Assembly (NCBI GenBank): GCA_021850705.1
Contig: JAJZKU010000008.1
Location: 1 to 34,197, forward strand
Direction: 5' to 3'
Origin: Microcaldota archaeon
GTDB taxonomy: Archaea > Micrarchaeota > Micrarchaeia > Micrarchaeales > CABMGC01
DNA length: 34,197 nucleotides
The notes under the pieces were generated by a model, which was given only the letters and a program-made list of their open reading frames with translations, made no database searches and was not told where the DNA came from. Below are positions 1 through 7,756 of this stretch, piece after piece (position 1 is the stretch's first letter; each line of letters opens with the position of its first letter). Both the position numbers and the translations under genes were made by a program.

Positions 1-760
1 CCTGTGATATTACATTTATGCTGAACAGAGTGCCGTATGAGGATGCAAATGATGGCAGGAAGGTGGAAAGAGTGGTGATGTTCTTGGATGGTACGTAATA
101 TGCCACATATGAACCTGAAAGCTGTGAGTGTGCAAGTGATGCGTTGAAAGCTATTGGTGCTGTGTTCTGCACTCCTGTCATTCCGGATATTACCGCTACT
201 AGCAACAATGCAACGACGGCCATTGCCATGCCACGTTTAAGCCCTATTGCAAGCACGCCCAATATGAATATAGGTATTTCCAGGAATGTCCCCAGTATTG
301 AGAATGGAAGCATTATCATAACGTATGTCAGGGTTATCGTCCTGTAATGCTTATACCCTAGGAAGAGGGACACAGCGACAAAGATGCCCATGAACCATGC
401 AAGCAGTGGCGTCTGGTATACGAGCATCGGGAAGGTCTCACCGAGAAGTACCATTAGCCCTATAAGAGGCGAGTACATGGTCAGAACAAAGGCAGCTACA
501 AGCAGTATGGCAAGTATTGGATACGGATAGAATGGGAAGGCAAGAGCCATGCTAAGGCATGCAAACGTTATCGCGATCGAGTCTCCGAAGTTTTTATGGC
601 TGGCGAGCTTTCTGAATAGGTCCTTTACCCAGTAGAAGGTCATCGGGGTATAGGTATACCTCCTTCTCTTTATCGGAGGCTTCTCCTGCTTTTCAAACGA
701 AAGTGTGTTTTTTCGCTTATCGGCAGTAACTTTGCCCTTTTCGGAGGTCCCAGCAGGCAT
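1..760 (-). CDS. Unrecognised polytopic membrane protein, N-terminal part (runs off left edge)
   Basis: Reading the minus strand from the ATG at 760-758 gives an uninterrupted frame of 253 codons to the window edge, so the gene is partial at its 3' end. The first ~60 residues are hydrophilic and basic, with a KRRRYTYTP patch, and should face the cytoplasm. About six hydrophobic segments follow (starting near DSIAITFACLSMALAF), then a polar region with NAS and NIT sequons that begins after residue ~205 and is probably extracytoplasmic. I do not recognise the family. A small plus-strand frame at 144-347 lies inside it and is a shadow. The gene is divergent from tRNA-Tyr, and the 57-base gap holds A/T-rich TATA-like elements for both directions. 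Confidence 0.75.
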   Translation of the reverse strand, partial: MPAGTSEKGKVTADKRKNTLSFEKQEKPPIKRRRYTYTPMTFYWVKDLFRKLASHKNFGDSIAITFACLSMALAFPFYPYPILAILLVAAFVLTMYSPLIGLMVLLGETFPMLVYQTPLLAWFMGIFVAVSLFLGYKHYRTITLTYVMIMLPFSILGTFLEIPIFILGVLAIGLKRGMAMAVVALLLVAVISGMTGVQNTAPIAFNASLAHSQLSGSYVAYYVPSKNITTLSTFLPSFASSYGTLFSINVISQ

Positions 761-780
761 AATCAACCCTGTATATAAAC

Positions 781-790
781 ATTTATAATA
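781..790 (+). promoter_or_regulatory. TATA-like element upstream of tRNA-Tyr
   Basis: ATTTATAATA lies about 28-37 bases before the first base of tRNA-Tyr, a suitable place for an archaeal TATA box. A second A/T element at 800-809 reads AATTTATATT on the minus strand and may serve the divergent membrane-protein gene. Position and composition only. Confidence 0.4.
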
Positions 791-817
791 GTCGTATCTA
801 ATATAAATTTGCATTGG

Positions 818-916
818 CCCGTTGTAGCTCAATGGTAGAGCGGCCGCCTGTAGTTTGTGACTAACTTAAACAAGTTAGAAAGCGGCAGGTTGTGTGTTCA
901 ATTCACACCAACGGGA
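818..916 (+). tRNA. tRNA-Tyr (GUA) with a 27-base intron
   Basis: The acceptor stem CCCGTTG (818-824) pairs fully with CAACGGG (909-915), and the discriminator is A916. The D stem is GCTC/GAGC. The anticodon stem GCCGC (843-847) pairs with GCGGC (882-886), and the T arm is GTGTG-TTCAATT-CACAC. The loop reads C-T-GTA-G, giving anticodon GTA at 850-852. An intron occupies 854-880, between positions 37 and 38, and holds a perfect hairpin (CTAACTT / AAGTTAG), as expected for an archaeal bulge-helix-bulge substrate. The first pair is C1:G72, the identity element read by archaeal TyrRS. CCA is not encoded. A TyrRS gene is also in the window at 21333. Confidence 0.95.
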
Positions 917-964
917 AACATATATTGCAGGTTCTTAATGTTTTGCTGGCAATATATAGTGCAT

Positions 965-1037
965 GCCTTGGTAGTGTAGTGGTCCAGCATACGAGCCTGT
1001 CACGCTTGCGACCCGGGTTCGAATCCCGGCCAAGGCG
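965..1037 (+). tRNA. tRNA-Asp (GUC)
   Basis: The acceptor GCCTTGG (965-971) pairs with CCAAGGC (1030-1036), and the discriminator is G1037. The anticodon arm CGAGC-CTGTCAC-GCTTG presents GTC. The T arm is canonical (CCGGG-TTCGAAT-CCCGG). There is no intron and no encoded CCA. It lies 48 bases after tRNA-Tyr in the same direction and could be co-transcribed with it. The 220 bases that follow (1038-1257) are A/T-rich and hold no gene I can support; TTGATAATATAAG at about 1233-1245 could be the promoter of the next gene. Confidence 0.96.
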
Positions 1038-1257
1038 TTTCTTTTTTAATACATAGGAGTAAAATTGTGTATTTTACCAGGAAATAATATTATATATCTA
1101 GGATAATAATTATTTTGTTGACTTATATGGTGGAGATTAAGTCACGGGATGCTTAGAACCGTCCATTTTAATCGTTCCGGAGAATGAATTTTATTTAGGT
1201 AATCTGTATACATCCTGAAAACAAAGTTTGGTTTGATAATATAAGGAATGTGAAGCG

Positions 1258-1980
1258 ATGCTAAAAAACATAATATTTGACATAGGAGATACTCTCGTAG
1301 ATGTCTCAAGCTGGAAGAATAACCTGCCAGAAGTGTTATCCGACTATCTTTTTCATAAGTATAATATAGATAATAGAAAATTCAGCTTGGCATTTAACTC
1401 GGCAATGTCAGAGGTAAATAAAGAGGAAAAGATGAATCCACATATCGATAAAATAAATGCTGTTGGGCATTCACTGGTCGGAAAACTTGGCTTGGATTAC
1501 GAATCTGAACTAGATATAAAAGGGTTCGTAAAGAATTTTAGAAATAGTAACTGGCGTATGCTTGACAATTCAAAAGAACTTCTATCGAAATTATCGGAAG
1601 AGTATAAATTATTTGCAATTACAAATGCCCGTGTAGAAAACATAAATGAAATTATGGAAGTGTTTTCAATAAGAGAATATTTCAAGAGTATAGTAATATC
1701 TGAAGATTCAGGAACGACTAAGGATGATGGGGGTCTTTTTAGAGTTTTCCTCCAAAGGACAGGATTAGTCCCTGAAGAGTGCATAATGGTGGGAAACGAT
1801 TTGGTAAGAGATGGAAAATCAATGCAGTTTGGGATACCTTTCTGCTTTGTCGATAGAAATAATGATTTTGTTGGAGGGAATTATACTTTTAAAATAACAA
1901 AGCTGGATGAATTGTACAATATATTGAATTTATTCAAGGATGATGGAAGTAATCATAGGGATGATACTTGTAAGGAATGA
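1258..1980 (+). CDS. HAD-superfamily hydrolase
   Basis: The 240-residue protein carries the four HAD motifs in order: motif I FDIGDTL (nucleophile Asp8), motif II in FAITNAR (~120), motif III Lys in GTTKDDGG (~155), and motif IV VGNDLVRDG (~178-186). The helical cap lies between motifs I and II. The usual second Asp of motif I (DxD) is Gly here, with an Asp one position later. Related variants with Gly at that position occur in the superfamily, so the protein may still be active, but the substrate cannot be predicted. It is probably a soluble phosphatase or dehalogenase-type enzyme. Codons are visibly more A/T-rich than in the biosynthetic genes further right. It is not packed against its neighbours. 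Confidence 0.85.
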   Translation: MLKNIIFDIGDTLVDVSSWKNNLPEVLSDYLFHKYNIDNRKFSLAFNSAMSEVNKEEKMNPHIDKINAVGHSLVGKLGLDYESELDIKGFVKNFRNSNWRMLDNSKELLSKLSEEYKLFAITNARVENINEIMEVFSIREYFKSIVISEDSGTTKDDGGLFRVFLQRTGLVPEECIMVGNDLVRDGKSMQFGIPFCFVDRNNDFVGGNYTFKITKLDELYNILNLFKDDGSNHRDDTCKE

Positions 1981-2093
1981 ATATATTAAACATTATCAGA
2001 TGCAGGTTATTAGGTGTAGATACGTTACTCTCATGTGATTACTGATATGCCTTGTAACAAATTTGTCTGAACCAAGATATTTTAGGGGATAAC

Positions 2094-2618
2094 ATGTCCT
2101 TAGAAAAAGAGATACAGGAGAGTCTGCCTAAACATGCGAAGTTTTATGTGAAAAACGGCATGCATGGACTTGGATGCTTTGCCTCGCGTTTTATCAGGAA
2201 GGGTGAACGTATCATGGTCTTCAAAGGGCCTCTGATAACTTATGCCCAGACAAAGACAAAAGAACACAAAGATCATTACTTCCAGATAGGGCCTAAAAGT
2301 TTTCAGGGAAAAGCGCCGCTCAGAAGAAGACCTGTAAATCATTCCTGTAATCCTAATGCAGGCATAATAGGCAGCGAGACACTTATAGCTATTCGTAATA
2401 TAAAAAAGGGTGAAGAGATAACCTTTGATTACTCGACAACCATGTATAATGATTCTGTCATACTTAGATGCAACTGCGGCAGCAGGCAATGCAGGCACAT
2501 AATAAAGGAATTCAGATATCTTCCTGAAAAGACACAGCTAAAATACATGAAAATTGGAGTTGTGCCAAAATGGCTGCGGCTCAGGTTAAAATCTGGGCTA
2601 AGGCATGACTCATTATAA
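2094..2618 (+). CDS. SET-domain protein-lysine methyltransferase
   Basis: A 174-residue protein with a complete SET core: a GxG-like AdoMet segment (HGLGCFA, 24-30), the pseudoknot motif NHSCNPN (82-88), EEITFDYS (107-114) with the catalytic-type Tyr, and a post-SET cysteine cluster CNCGSRQCR (three Cys, 126-133). These features are those of enzymes that transfer a methyl group from AdoMet to protein lysines. SET proteins are well known from eukaryotes and occur sporadically in bacteria and archaea; the target here is unknown (a chromatin protein such as Alba or a histone is possible). About 30 basic residues follow the post-SET motif. The start ATG follows GGGGATAAC, a usable ribosome site. 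Confidence 0.88.
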   Translation: MSLEKEIQESLPKHAKFYVKNGMHGLGCFASRFIRKGERIMVFKGPLITYAQTKTKEHKDHYFQIGPKSFQGKAPLRRRPVNHSCNPNAGIIGSETLIAIRNIKKGEEITFDYSTTMYNDSVILRCNCGSRQCRHIIKEFRYLPEKTQLKYMKIGVVPKWLRLRLKSGLRHDSL

Positions 2619-2685
2619 TAGTTTTTATCAGATATAAATAGTGGAGTCTATGCAAAAGACCTGGAACCATAATAAAAGGGATATT

Positions 2686-3303
2686 ATGAAGATAACAGCT
2701 GCCGGAAATGCCAAACTGAAACCAGAGGATAAGGCTTATGTTGAACAATACGTTAGGAAAGCGATAAATATTAACAAGAAGATCTTCTAGGATATTGCGC
2801 CTGTATTCCATGTGATACTATTTTACACACGTAAGGATTTCAGCGATAGAAGGGGATGGAAAACAAGACGCTGGGAGCACGCATTTGCCGAGAAGGATAT
2901 GATAGGCATATTTGCACCATCTGTTTACGAGCGGCTCACATCATATAAGTTTGTAAGATATGAAAGCACTATAGTGCATGAGACTTGCCACGTATATTAT
3001 ATGAATATTGTGCATAATTTCACGCCAAAGTGGCTTGCAGAGGGTCTGGCGACCAACTTGGAGCAGTATGATTATGGGTGGAGAGGTAAGCCTAGAGTAG
3101 ATCACCTCTACTTTATGAAGATACCATTTGGGGAGGATGAGTTGGAATTCTACAGAAGTGGATACTTGATTACGCACATGCTCATTAGAAAGCTAGGTAT
3201 GAAAAGACTGATGAGTTTGATAAGAGAGTATGCAAGGAAACCTGTAAAGACGAATTATGAAAGACTTTTCGATAAATTCGTCTATGCTAAAAATACAGAT
3301 TAG
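2686..3303 (+). pseudogene. Gluzincin-like zinc metallopeptidase interrupted by an in-frame TAG
   Basis: From the ATG at 2686 (AGGGATATT before it), 34 codons run to a TAG at 2788-2790. The same frame then stays open to the TAG at 3301-3303. The downstream part has HETCH (HExxH) and, 17 residues after the last His, the Glu of WLAEGLA, giving a two-His, one-Glu zinc site. After that comes a YLITHMLIRKLG helix typical of MA-clan peptidases. The 34 leading residues (KLKPEDKAYVEQYVRKA) read like a natural helical N-terminus. A GTG at 2812 could start a shorter 163-residue protein but has no ribosome site. Another in-frame ATG lies at 2650. Either a recent nonsense mutation, or a functional shortened enzyme; no signal peptide is seen. 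Confidence 0.65.
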
Positions 3304-3397
3304 GCATTTTATTTTCAGATAATTTTTTGGTTAGACTGACCTTACCAGCATATCAATTACTTTTAGGTTTTTACAGGCAATTAGAGTATCTACATAC

Positions 3398-4618
3398 TCA
3401 ATTCGTGATTCTTATCCTCTTTTTGTAATATTCCAGGAAGAGCTTTTCTATAGACGCCTTAACGTCCTTTACTCTCTGCATCGTCTCCTTTTTCCCGGTT
3501 TCCAACGAATGTATCTCAGACATTACCTTTTCGTGGGAACTCTTGCTCTGCTTGATATAGGATAGATCTGTTCTTAACATCCTTATGCTTCTATCAAGCT
3601 CTGCTCTTCTTCCTTCAAGGTCTCTTAGTGTGCCTATCTCAACGTATAGATTATAATCCATCAGCTCCGATATCGATTCATTTATTCTTGAATTATTCTT
3701 TGCTTCTATCTTGCCCTCGGCTATTGATTTTTTAAGCTCTGAAAGAAGCTTGGTGAATTCCTGATAGTCGCTTTCGCTGCTTATCCTGGATGTCGGGTCC
3801 GCTATGAATTCGGATAGTGTGGGCTTTCTCACTGATAAGTGGTCAAATTTCTTTGAGACTCTTTCCAATGGCAATATAAGCTGGCTTACTCTCACATTTA
3901 TCTCTGATATTTTCCTGTTAAGCTCCTGCATATCCTTATCCTGGGAAGAAAGAGCTGTTTCTAGTTTGTTTTCCTCTGCTTCTTTTGAGCTGGAACTTGC
4001 AGATTTCAGGCTTTCGTTCAGGGAGTTAACCATTTCATTTGCAGTATTCAGCTCTTTTCCAAGAACTTTTAACGTATCAATCTTTCCTTTGGTTATATTG
4101 TATTCTGATAGTTCATTCTGCACACTTTCCAATTCGCTTTTCAACAGGTCTCTCTGCCTTTCAATAAGAGCAAAGGATTTTTTGAAGTCGCCGAAGTAAT
4201 TTCCATAAGTATAAAGAACATACTTGAACTTGTTGTTCGCCTTCAACGTTTCCTCTATGAAATACTCGGTTCCTGATAGGACTTTTGAGTATCTTTCGTA
4301 TATGTTTTGACCTTCGGGGATTGCCGGATTCCAATCTCCGAGTATGCGGATCAGTGTGATAGTATAGGAATTCTTCTGGTCTTTAAGAGTACTGGTGAAA
4401 TCGATATATGGGTTTTCCACATGCGGATCAGCAGTTACAGCTGCAAAGTTTTTGCATGCCTTTTCGTATGCTTTCCTGGCATCATTCAGTTCCTTAACGT
4501 ATCTGCTTGCCCTAGACCCTGCATTCTTGAGTTTAGCATCTAATGAGGAATTAAGCAGACTGTATAGTGCTTCCTCTTTTACCTCTTCTGTTTTGTCATC
4601 TCCGCGTCCAAAAAACAT
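3398..4618 (-). CDS. Long coiled-coil protein of unknown function
   Basis: A 406-residue soluble protein with no membrane segment. Residues ~20-70 form a charged helix. Residues ~85-130 are a more globular patch (IRILGDWNPAIPEG). The rest, ~135-400, is mostly heptad-rich coiled coil (ERQRDLLKSELESVQNEL; NRKISEINVRVSQL; GRRAELDRSIRMLRTDLS). I do not recognise a catalytic motif. Such proteins often act in scaffolding, chromosome or envelope organisation, but nothing here decides between these. It is transcribed divergently from ispF across a 240-base gap. Confidence 0.75.
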   Translation of the reverse strand: MFFGRGDDKTEEVKEEALYSLLNSSLDAKLKNAGSRASRYVKELNDARKAYEKACKNFAAVTADPHVENPYIDFTSTLKDQKNSYTITLIRILGDWNPAIPEGQNIYERYSKVLSGTEYFIEETLKANNKFKYVLYTYGNYFGDFKKSFALIERQRDLLKSELESVQNELSEYNITKGKIDTLKVLGKELNTANEMVNSLNESLKSASSSSKEAEENKLETALSSQDKDMQELNRKISEINVRVSQLILPLERVSKKFDHLSVRKPTLSEFIADPTSRISSESDYQEFTKLLSELKKSIAEGKIEAKNNSRINESISELMDYNLYVEIGTLRDLEGRRAELDRSIRMLRTDLSYIKQSKSSHEKVMSEIHSLETGKKETMQRVKDVKASIEKLFLEYYKKRIRITN

Positions 4619-4735
4619 AGAAACGTATTATATTAGCGCTTTTGAATTTAATAGTATTGCGTTTTTGTTCGTTTTATTTCCTTGTTTATATTATATTGGA
4701 TTTTGTATCTTGAAGAGTTTAACGTAAGTTTATCC

Positions 4736-4798
4736 GGCATGCTCTGGTTTTCGTATTTTTTAGGCTTTGATTATCGCACTGGGCAATCAGCGCATGCC
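4736..4798. repeat. Separated inverted repeat GGCATGC / GCATGCC upstream of ispF
   Basis: GGCATGC at 4736-4742 is matched exactly by its reverse complement GCATGCC at 4792-4798, with 49 bases between. It lies in the A/T-rich divergent region between the coiled-coil gene and ispF (4619-4859), which otherwise holds no gene. A TATA-like stretch (TATAAGAATT, 4801-4810) follows at once. It could be an operator or leader structure, but 7-base arms can arise by chance. Confidence 0.3.
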
Positions 4799-4859
4799 AC
4801 TATAAGAATTAATATGTGTACCGATTATATTGTTCGGTGGTTATTTGGCTGGAAAGCCC

Positions 4860-5360
4860 TTGTTTCTGGTAGGTTGCGGGTCTGATGATCATAAGATTAT
4901 TAAGAGCCATAATAATGCTTCGGATAAGCCAAAACCTTTGGTGCTTGCAGGTAATGTGGTCTCAGAAGAGCATAGCCCTGTCGCACATTCAGATGGAGAT
5001 GCCGTTTATCATGCGATAATAAATGCGCTTCTTCTTGCGATAGGCGAACGGGACATAGGATATTATTTCCCTGATACTGATCCGAAATATGCAGGGATAA
5101 GCAGTGAGAAGATGCTTAAGCAGGTAATGGAATTTGTAGAAAAGAGAGGATATGCAGTAAACAATGTGACTGTTATGATTACTGCTAGGGAGCCCAAGAT
5201 AGGCCCTCATGTCGAGAAGATGAAACAGAGCGTATCAGAGGCACTCCGTATAGATAAGACGTATGTCGGCATAGGCGCTACAAGAGGAGAAGGTTCGGGC
5301 AATGATGGAGCTGCAGGCATACACGTTGTTGCAATGGTATCCCTCAAGAGTTTTGATTAG
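4860..5360 (+). CDS. ispF: 2-C-methyl-D-erythritol 2,4-cyclodiphosphate synthase
   Basis: IspF closes CDP-ME 2-phosphate to MEcPP with release of CMP, the fifth step of the MEP isoprenoid pathway. The zinc ligands are present: a DxH near the N-terminus (GCGSDDH) and the His of AHSDGDAVYHA. DIGYYFPDTDP and APKIGPH-like EPKIGPHVEKM are diagnostic, and the ATRGEGSG segment matches the CMP-binding ATTTE region with its Glu kept. No ATG or GTG precedes the DxH motif. I take TTG at 4860 (after GGAAAG), which puts DxH at residues 9-11, close to E. coli positions 8-10, and gives 166 residues. TTG at 4845 or 4830 would lengthen it. The next gene, ispE, begins 15 bases after the stop. Confidence 0.93.
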   Translation: MFLVGCGSDDHKIIKSHNNASDKPKPLVLAGNVVSEEHSPVAHSDGDAVYHAIINALLLAIGERDIGYYFPDTDPKYAGISSEKMLKQVMEFVEKRGYAVNNVTVMITAREPKIGPHVEKMKQSVSEALRIDKTYVGIGATRGEGSGNDGAAGIHVVAMVSLKSFD

Positions 5361-5375
5361 CAATGGTTTGTATAA

Positions 5376-6194
5376 ATGGAGAATCATGATGACAGTTATT
5401 ACAGGGAGGTTATCAAGCTTGGAAGCGATACCTATTCAGCATGCGCACTTGCAAAACTGAATATAAACCTTAAGATAGGCAAGAAGGAGAGTTCCGGCTT
5501 TCATAAACTCTCAAGCATCATGCAGACCATTTCTCTGCATGACAGGATTACACTTACCAAGGTTGATAAAGGGGAGGAGGGCATACTCGGATACTATGTA
5601 AAGGATAACATAATAGCAAAGGCCATTGATGAACTCTCCAGAAAAGCAGGAGAGAGACTATACTGCAGGATAAGCGTGCCTAAGACGATACCAGTAGCTG
5701 CAGGCCTTGGAGGCGGAAGCGCGGATGCGGCTGCGGTCCTTAGAATTGCCAATACTGCCTTTGGCTTGCATATGGATACTGAGGAGCTTGAGGAGATTGC
5801 TAGAGAGATAGGAAATGATGTGTCCTTCCTATTATACGGGGGCAGAGCGCTTGTAGAAGGAGGTAAGAAGCATAGCATAAAAGAGATGGATACACCTAAG
5901 CTGTATTACGTGATAGCAAGACCTAAGATGAAGCTCAGCACTAAGGAGATGTATGCATTGCATGATAAAACCGGTAAGGATTTTACCGAATTGGCTTCGG
6001 AGCTCTGTCCTGACACCAGAAAGGCATTGGACCAGATAAGAGGAGAGAATACAGTAGAGAGCGGAGTAACAGGGAAGGGGCCTACGGTCTTTGGAGCTTA
6101 TAAAAAGTATAATGAGTGTGAGAGCGTTGCGGATCAACTTTCCTGGCTTGATGGAGATATATTTATAGAGAGGTCAGTGGATAAATTTGTTTAA
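5376..6194 (+). CDS. ispE: 4-diphosphocytidyl-2-C-methyl-D-erythritol kinase
   Basis: A GHMP-family kinase that phosphorylates CDP-ME on its 2-hydroxyl, the fourth MEP step, making the substrate of IspF just upstream. Visible motifs are AKLNINLKIG (23-35) with the substrate Lys, the ATP loop PVAAGLGGGSADAA (106-119), the catalytic-Asp segment GNDVSFLLYGG (147-156) and a C-terminal GKGPTVFGAY in place of the usual SGSGxTxFG. At 272 residues it is close to the usual 280-300. The first ~20 residues are an extension before the core. It is co-directional with ispF across a 15-base gap, so the two are probably one transcript. Its stop overlaps the end of convergent ispD by four bases. Confidence 0.93.
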   Translation: MENHDDSYYREVIKLGSDTYSACALAKLNINLKIGKKESSGFHKLSSIMQTISLHDRITLTKVDKGEEGILGYYVKDNIIAKAIDELSRKAGERLYCRISVPKTIPVAAGLGGGSADAAAVLRIANTAFGLHMDTEELEEIAREIGNDVSFLLYGGRALVEGGKKHSIKEMDTPKLYYVIARPKMKLSTKEMYALHDKTGKDFTELASELCPDTRKALDQIRGENTVESGVTGKGPTVFGAYKKYNECESVADQLSWLDGDIFIERSVDKFV

Positions 6195-6874
6195 GCCTCT
6201 TTCTCCCTGCTTGACAGTATTGCTTCTGCTATTGTGAGATCCGCAATCGTCGTTATCTTTATGTTTTCGTAAGAATCTATGTACACTTTTACCTTGTATC
6301 CTATCTTTTCTGCAAGCGCAGCGTCATCCGTAGCGTCGAATGCAGGATTCGAATGCACTTCCTTTAAGATATCGTACCTGAATACCTGCGGAGTATGTAT
6401 GGACATAAGTTTGTTCCTGTCAAGTGTTTTACTAACCATGAGAGAATCGTCTACCTCCTTTATAGTATCAGATACAGGAGATGCGGCTATAGCTATTCCT
6501 TCCTTAATTGCTTCAGTTATTCCTGATTCTATTGCCTCTTTGGTGACACATGGCCTTGCACCATCGTGTACCAGTACAAAATCGCACTTCGGAGTAGATT
6601 TAAGTCCATTGTTTACAGATTGCTGCCTTGTGGAACCTCCTTCGCATATGACTTCTATCTTCTTATAGTTGTATTTGGCTATGAGTTCCCTTGCCTTATC
6701 TATGCTCTTGTTAGGCAGTACAAGGACAATCCCATTTATTGCTTCACATCTCTCAAATGCATCCAGAGTATGCGCTATTACAGGTTTGCCTGCTATCTCT
6801 GCGAATATCTTGTCTGTACCGTTCATTCGACTGCTTGCTCCCCCTGCGACTATTATGGCTTTTGTGATTGTCAA
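6191..6874 (-). CDS. ispD: 2-C-methyl-D-erythritol 4-phosphate cytidylyltransferase
   Basis: IspD joins MEP and CTP into CDP-ME, the third MEP step. The 227-residue protein has the whole family pattern: VAGGASSRM (9-17) and a conserved Lys for CTP, GGSTRQQSVNNGL, VHDGARP (~101-107), HTPQVF, TDDAALAE and YENIKITT near the C-terminus. It is a homodimeric soluble nucleotidyltransferase in other organisms. It converges on ispE, so ispD is on a separate transcript from ispFE although the three genes are contiguous. CTP, its co-substrate, is made by the pyrG product encoded at 16930. Confidence 0.94.
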   Translation of the reverse strand: MTITKAIIVAGGASSRMNGTDKIFAEIAGKPVIAHTLDAFERCEAINGIVLVLPNKSIDKARELIAKYNYKKIEVICEGGSTRQQSVNNGLKSTPKCDFVLVHDGARPCVTKEAIESGITEAIKEGIAIAASPVSDTIKEVDDSLMVSKTLDRNKLMSIHTPQVFRYDILKEVHSNPAFDATDDAALAEKIGYKVKVYIDSYENIKITTIADLTIAEAILSSREKEA

Positions 6875-7069
6875 CAGTATCGATATATTGTCTCTTTAGA
6901 TTGAGTTTTTATCCCTTGGGAGCGGGGTCGTAGTTTGACGAAATTGCTAACCCGGGTTATGCAGCTGCATCCAGGCAGCAATTTTTACATATATATCCAA
7001 AATGGAATTTATAATTCAGAAAATTTAGAAAAGCATATAAATCAGGCAAATATCATATCAGGGGGAGTA

Positions 7070-7405
7070 ATGGTGGAGGCAACTATGAATAAGTGTATGG
7101 AAGGACAGCGCATACTTGATCTGTGCAAGGCAGTACGTGAAATACATGGCTATAATAGTCCTCAGATTGCACTGTCTTGGATAAGGTTGATAGAAGAGAC
7201 TGAAGAGCCGCTGAAGCTCACCAGCAGGGAGTTCATAAAAGCTATTAAAGAGATGGCTCCTGATGTCCAGAATGCCTATCTTAAAACCATAAGGAATACT
7301 GGAGATATTGATATGCTTACGAACGTGTCCTTTATGTCTGAATTAAAAAAGATGGGAAAGGATGACGCAATAAACAGGCTGAAGAGCATAATGCGCAGAT
7401 ATTGA
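7070..7405 (+). CDS. Small helical protein of unknown function
   Basis: A strong ribosome site (GGGGGAG, 7061-7067) sits just before the ATG at 7070, so I choose this start (111 residues) over the TTG at 6935 that would extend the frame. The A/T stretch ACATATATATCC around 6986-6997 would then be the promoter. The product is soluble, mostly helical and charged (IALSWIRLIEETEEP; FIKAIKEMAPDVQNAYLKTI; RLKSIMRRY). I recognise no family or catalytic motif. It is divergent from ispD and co-directional with the cold-shock gene 79 bases downstream. Confidence 0.6.
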   Translation: MVEATMNKCMEGQRILDLCKAVREIHGYNSPQIALSWIRLIEETEEPLKLTSREFIKAIKEMAPDVQNAYLKTIRNTGDIDMLTNVSFMSELKKMGKDDAINRLKSIMRRY

Positions 7406-7484
7406 TTAATTCCTGTCGTAATAGATAAAAACCGATACTATTATAGATGGCTACTAAATAAATAAATGGAAAAGGAATGGTAGA

Positions 7485-7676
7485 ATGAAAGGAAAAGTAA
7501 AAATGTTCAATGCTGCCCGCGGCTTCGGATTCATCACGGGAGAAGATGGAAAGGACGTATACGTACACACATCTGCAATAGAGGGCGGAGCAACGCTCGC
7601 AGTAGGAGATGCTGTGGAATATGAAGTTGTGGTTGGAGAGCGCGGACCTGGCGCAAAGAAGGTAAAGAAGTTATAA
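7485..7676 (+). CDS. Cold-shock domain RNA/ssDNA-binding protein
   Basis: A 63-residue single cold-shock domain. RNP1 is in [12 protein letters not shown] (11-22) and RNP2 is VYVHTSAI (25-32), with Val-Tyr in place of the usual Val-Phe. The beginning [16 protein letters not shown] follows the bacterial CspA pattern, except that the usual Trp of KWFN is Met. The family binds single-stranded nucleic acids and melts RNA structure. CspA-type proteins are patchy in archaea, so an ancestral gain from bacteria is likely. A purine-rich tract (AAAAGGAATGG) precedes the ATG. Confidence 0.9.
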   Translation: MKGKVKMFNAARGFGFITGEDGKDVYVHTSAIEGGATLAVGDAVEYEVVVGERGPGAKKVKKL

Positions 7677-7756
7677 AGGTAATCACGAAAGACTTCCTGG
7701 AGCAGTAGTGGGCAGTACTTCTGCCTACTTCTGCCTCAGCAGCTATCCTGTTAGTA

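Noticed and set aside
144-347. Plus-strand 67-codon frame at the left edge
   Set aside because: It is antisense to a continuous minus-strand membrane-protein frame of 253 codons.
2788-2790. TAG as pyrrolysine or a reassigned sense codon
   Set aside because: TAG serves as the natural stop of ispF, asnS, mbf1, the GT-C gene at 12267, the membrane protein at 26871 and the peptidase itself, with no Pyl machinery visible. A nonsense mutation or restart is simpler.
4682-4885. Plus-strand small frame upstream of ispF
   Set aside because: Overlaps ispF in another frame, is low in coding character, and occupies the promoter region.
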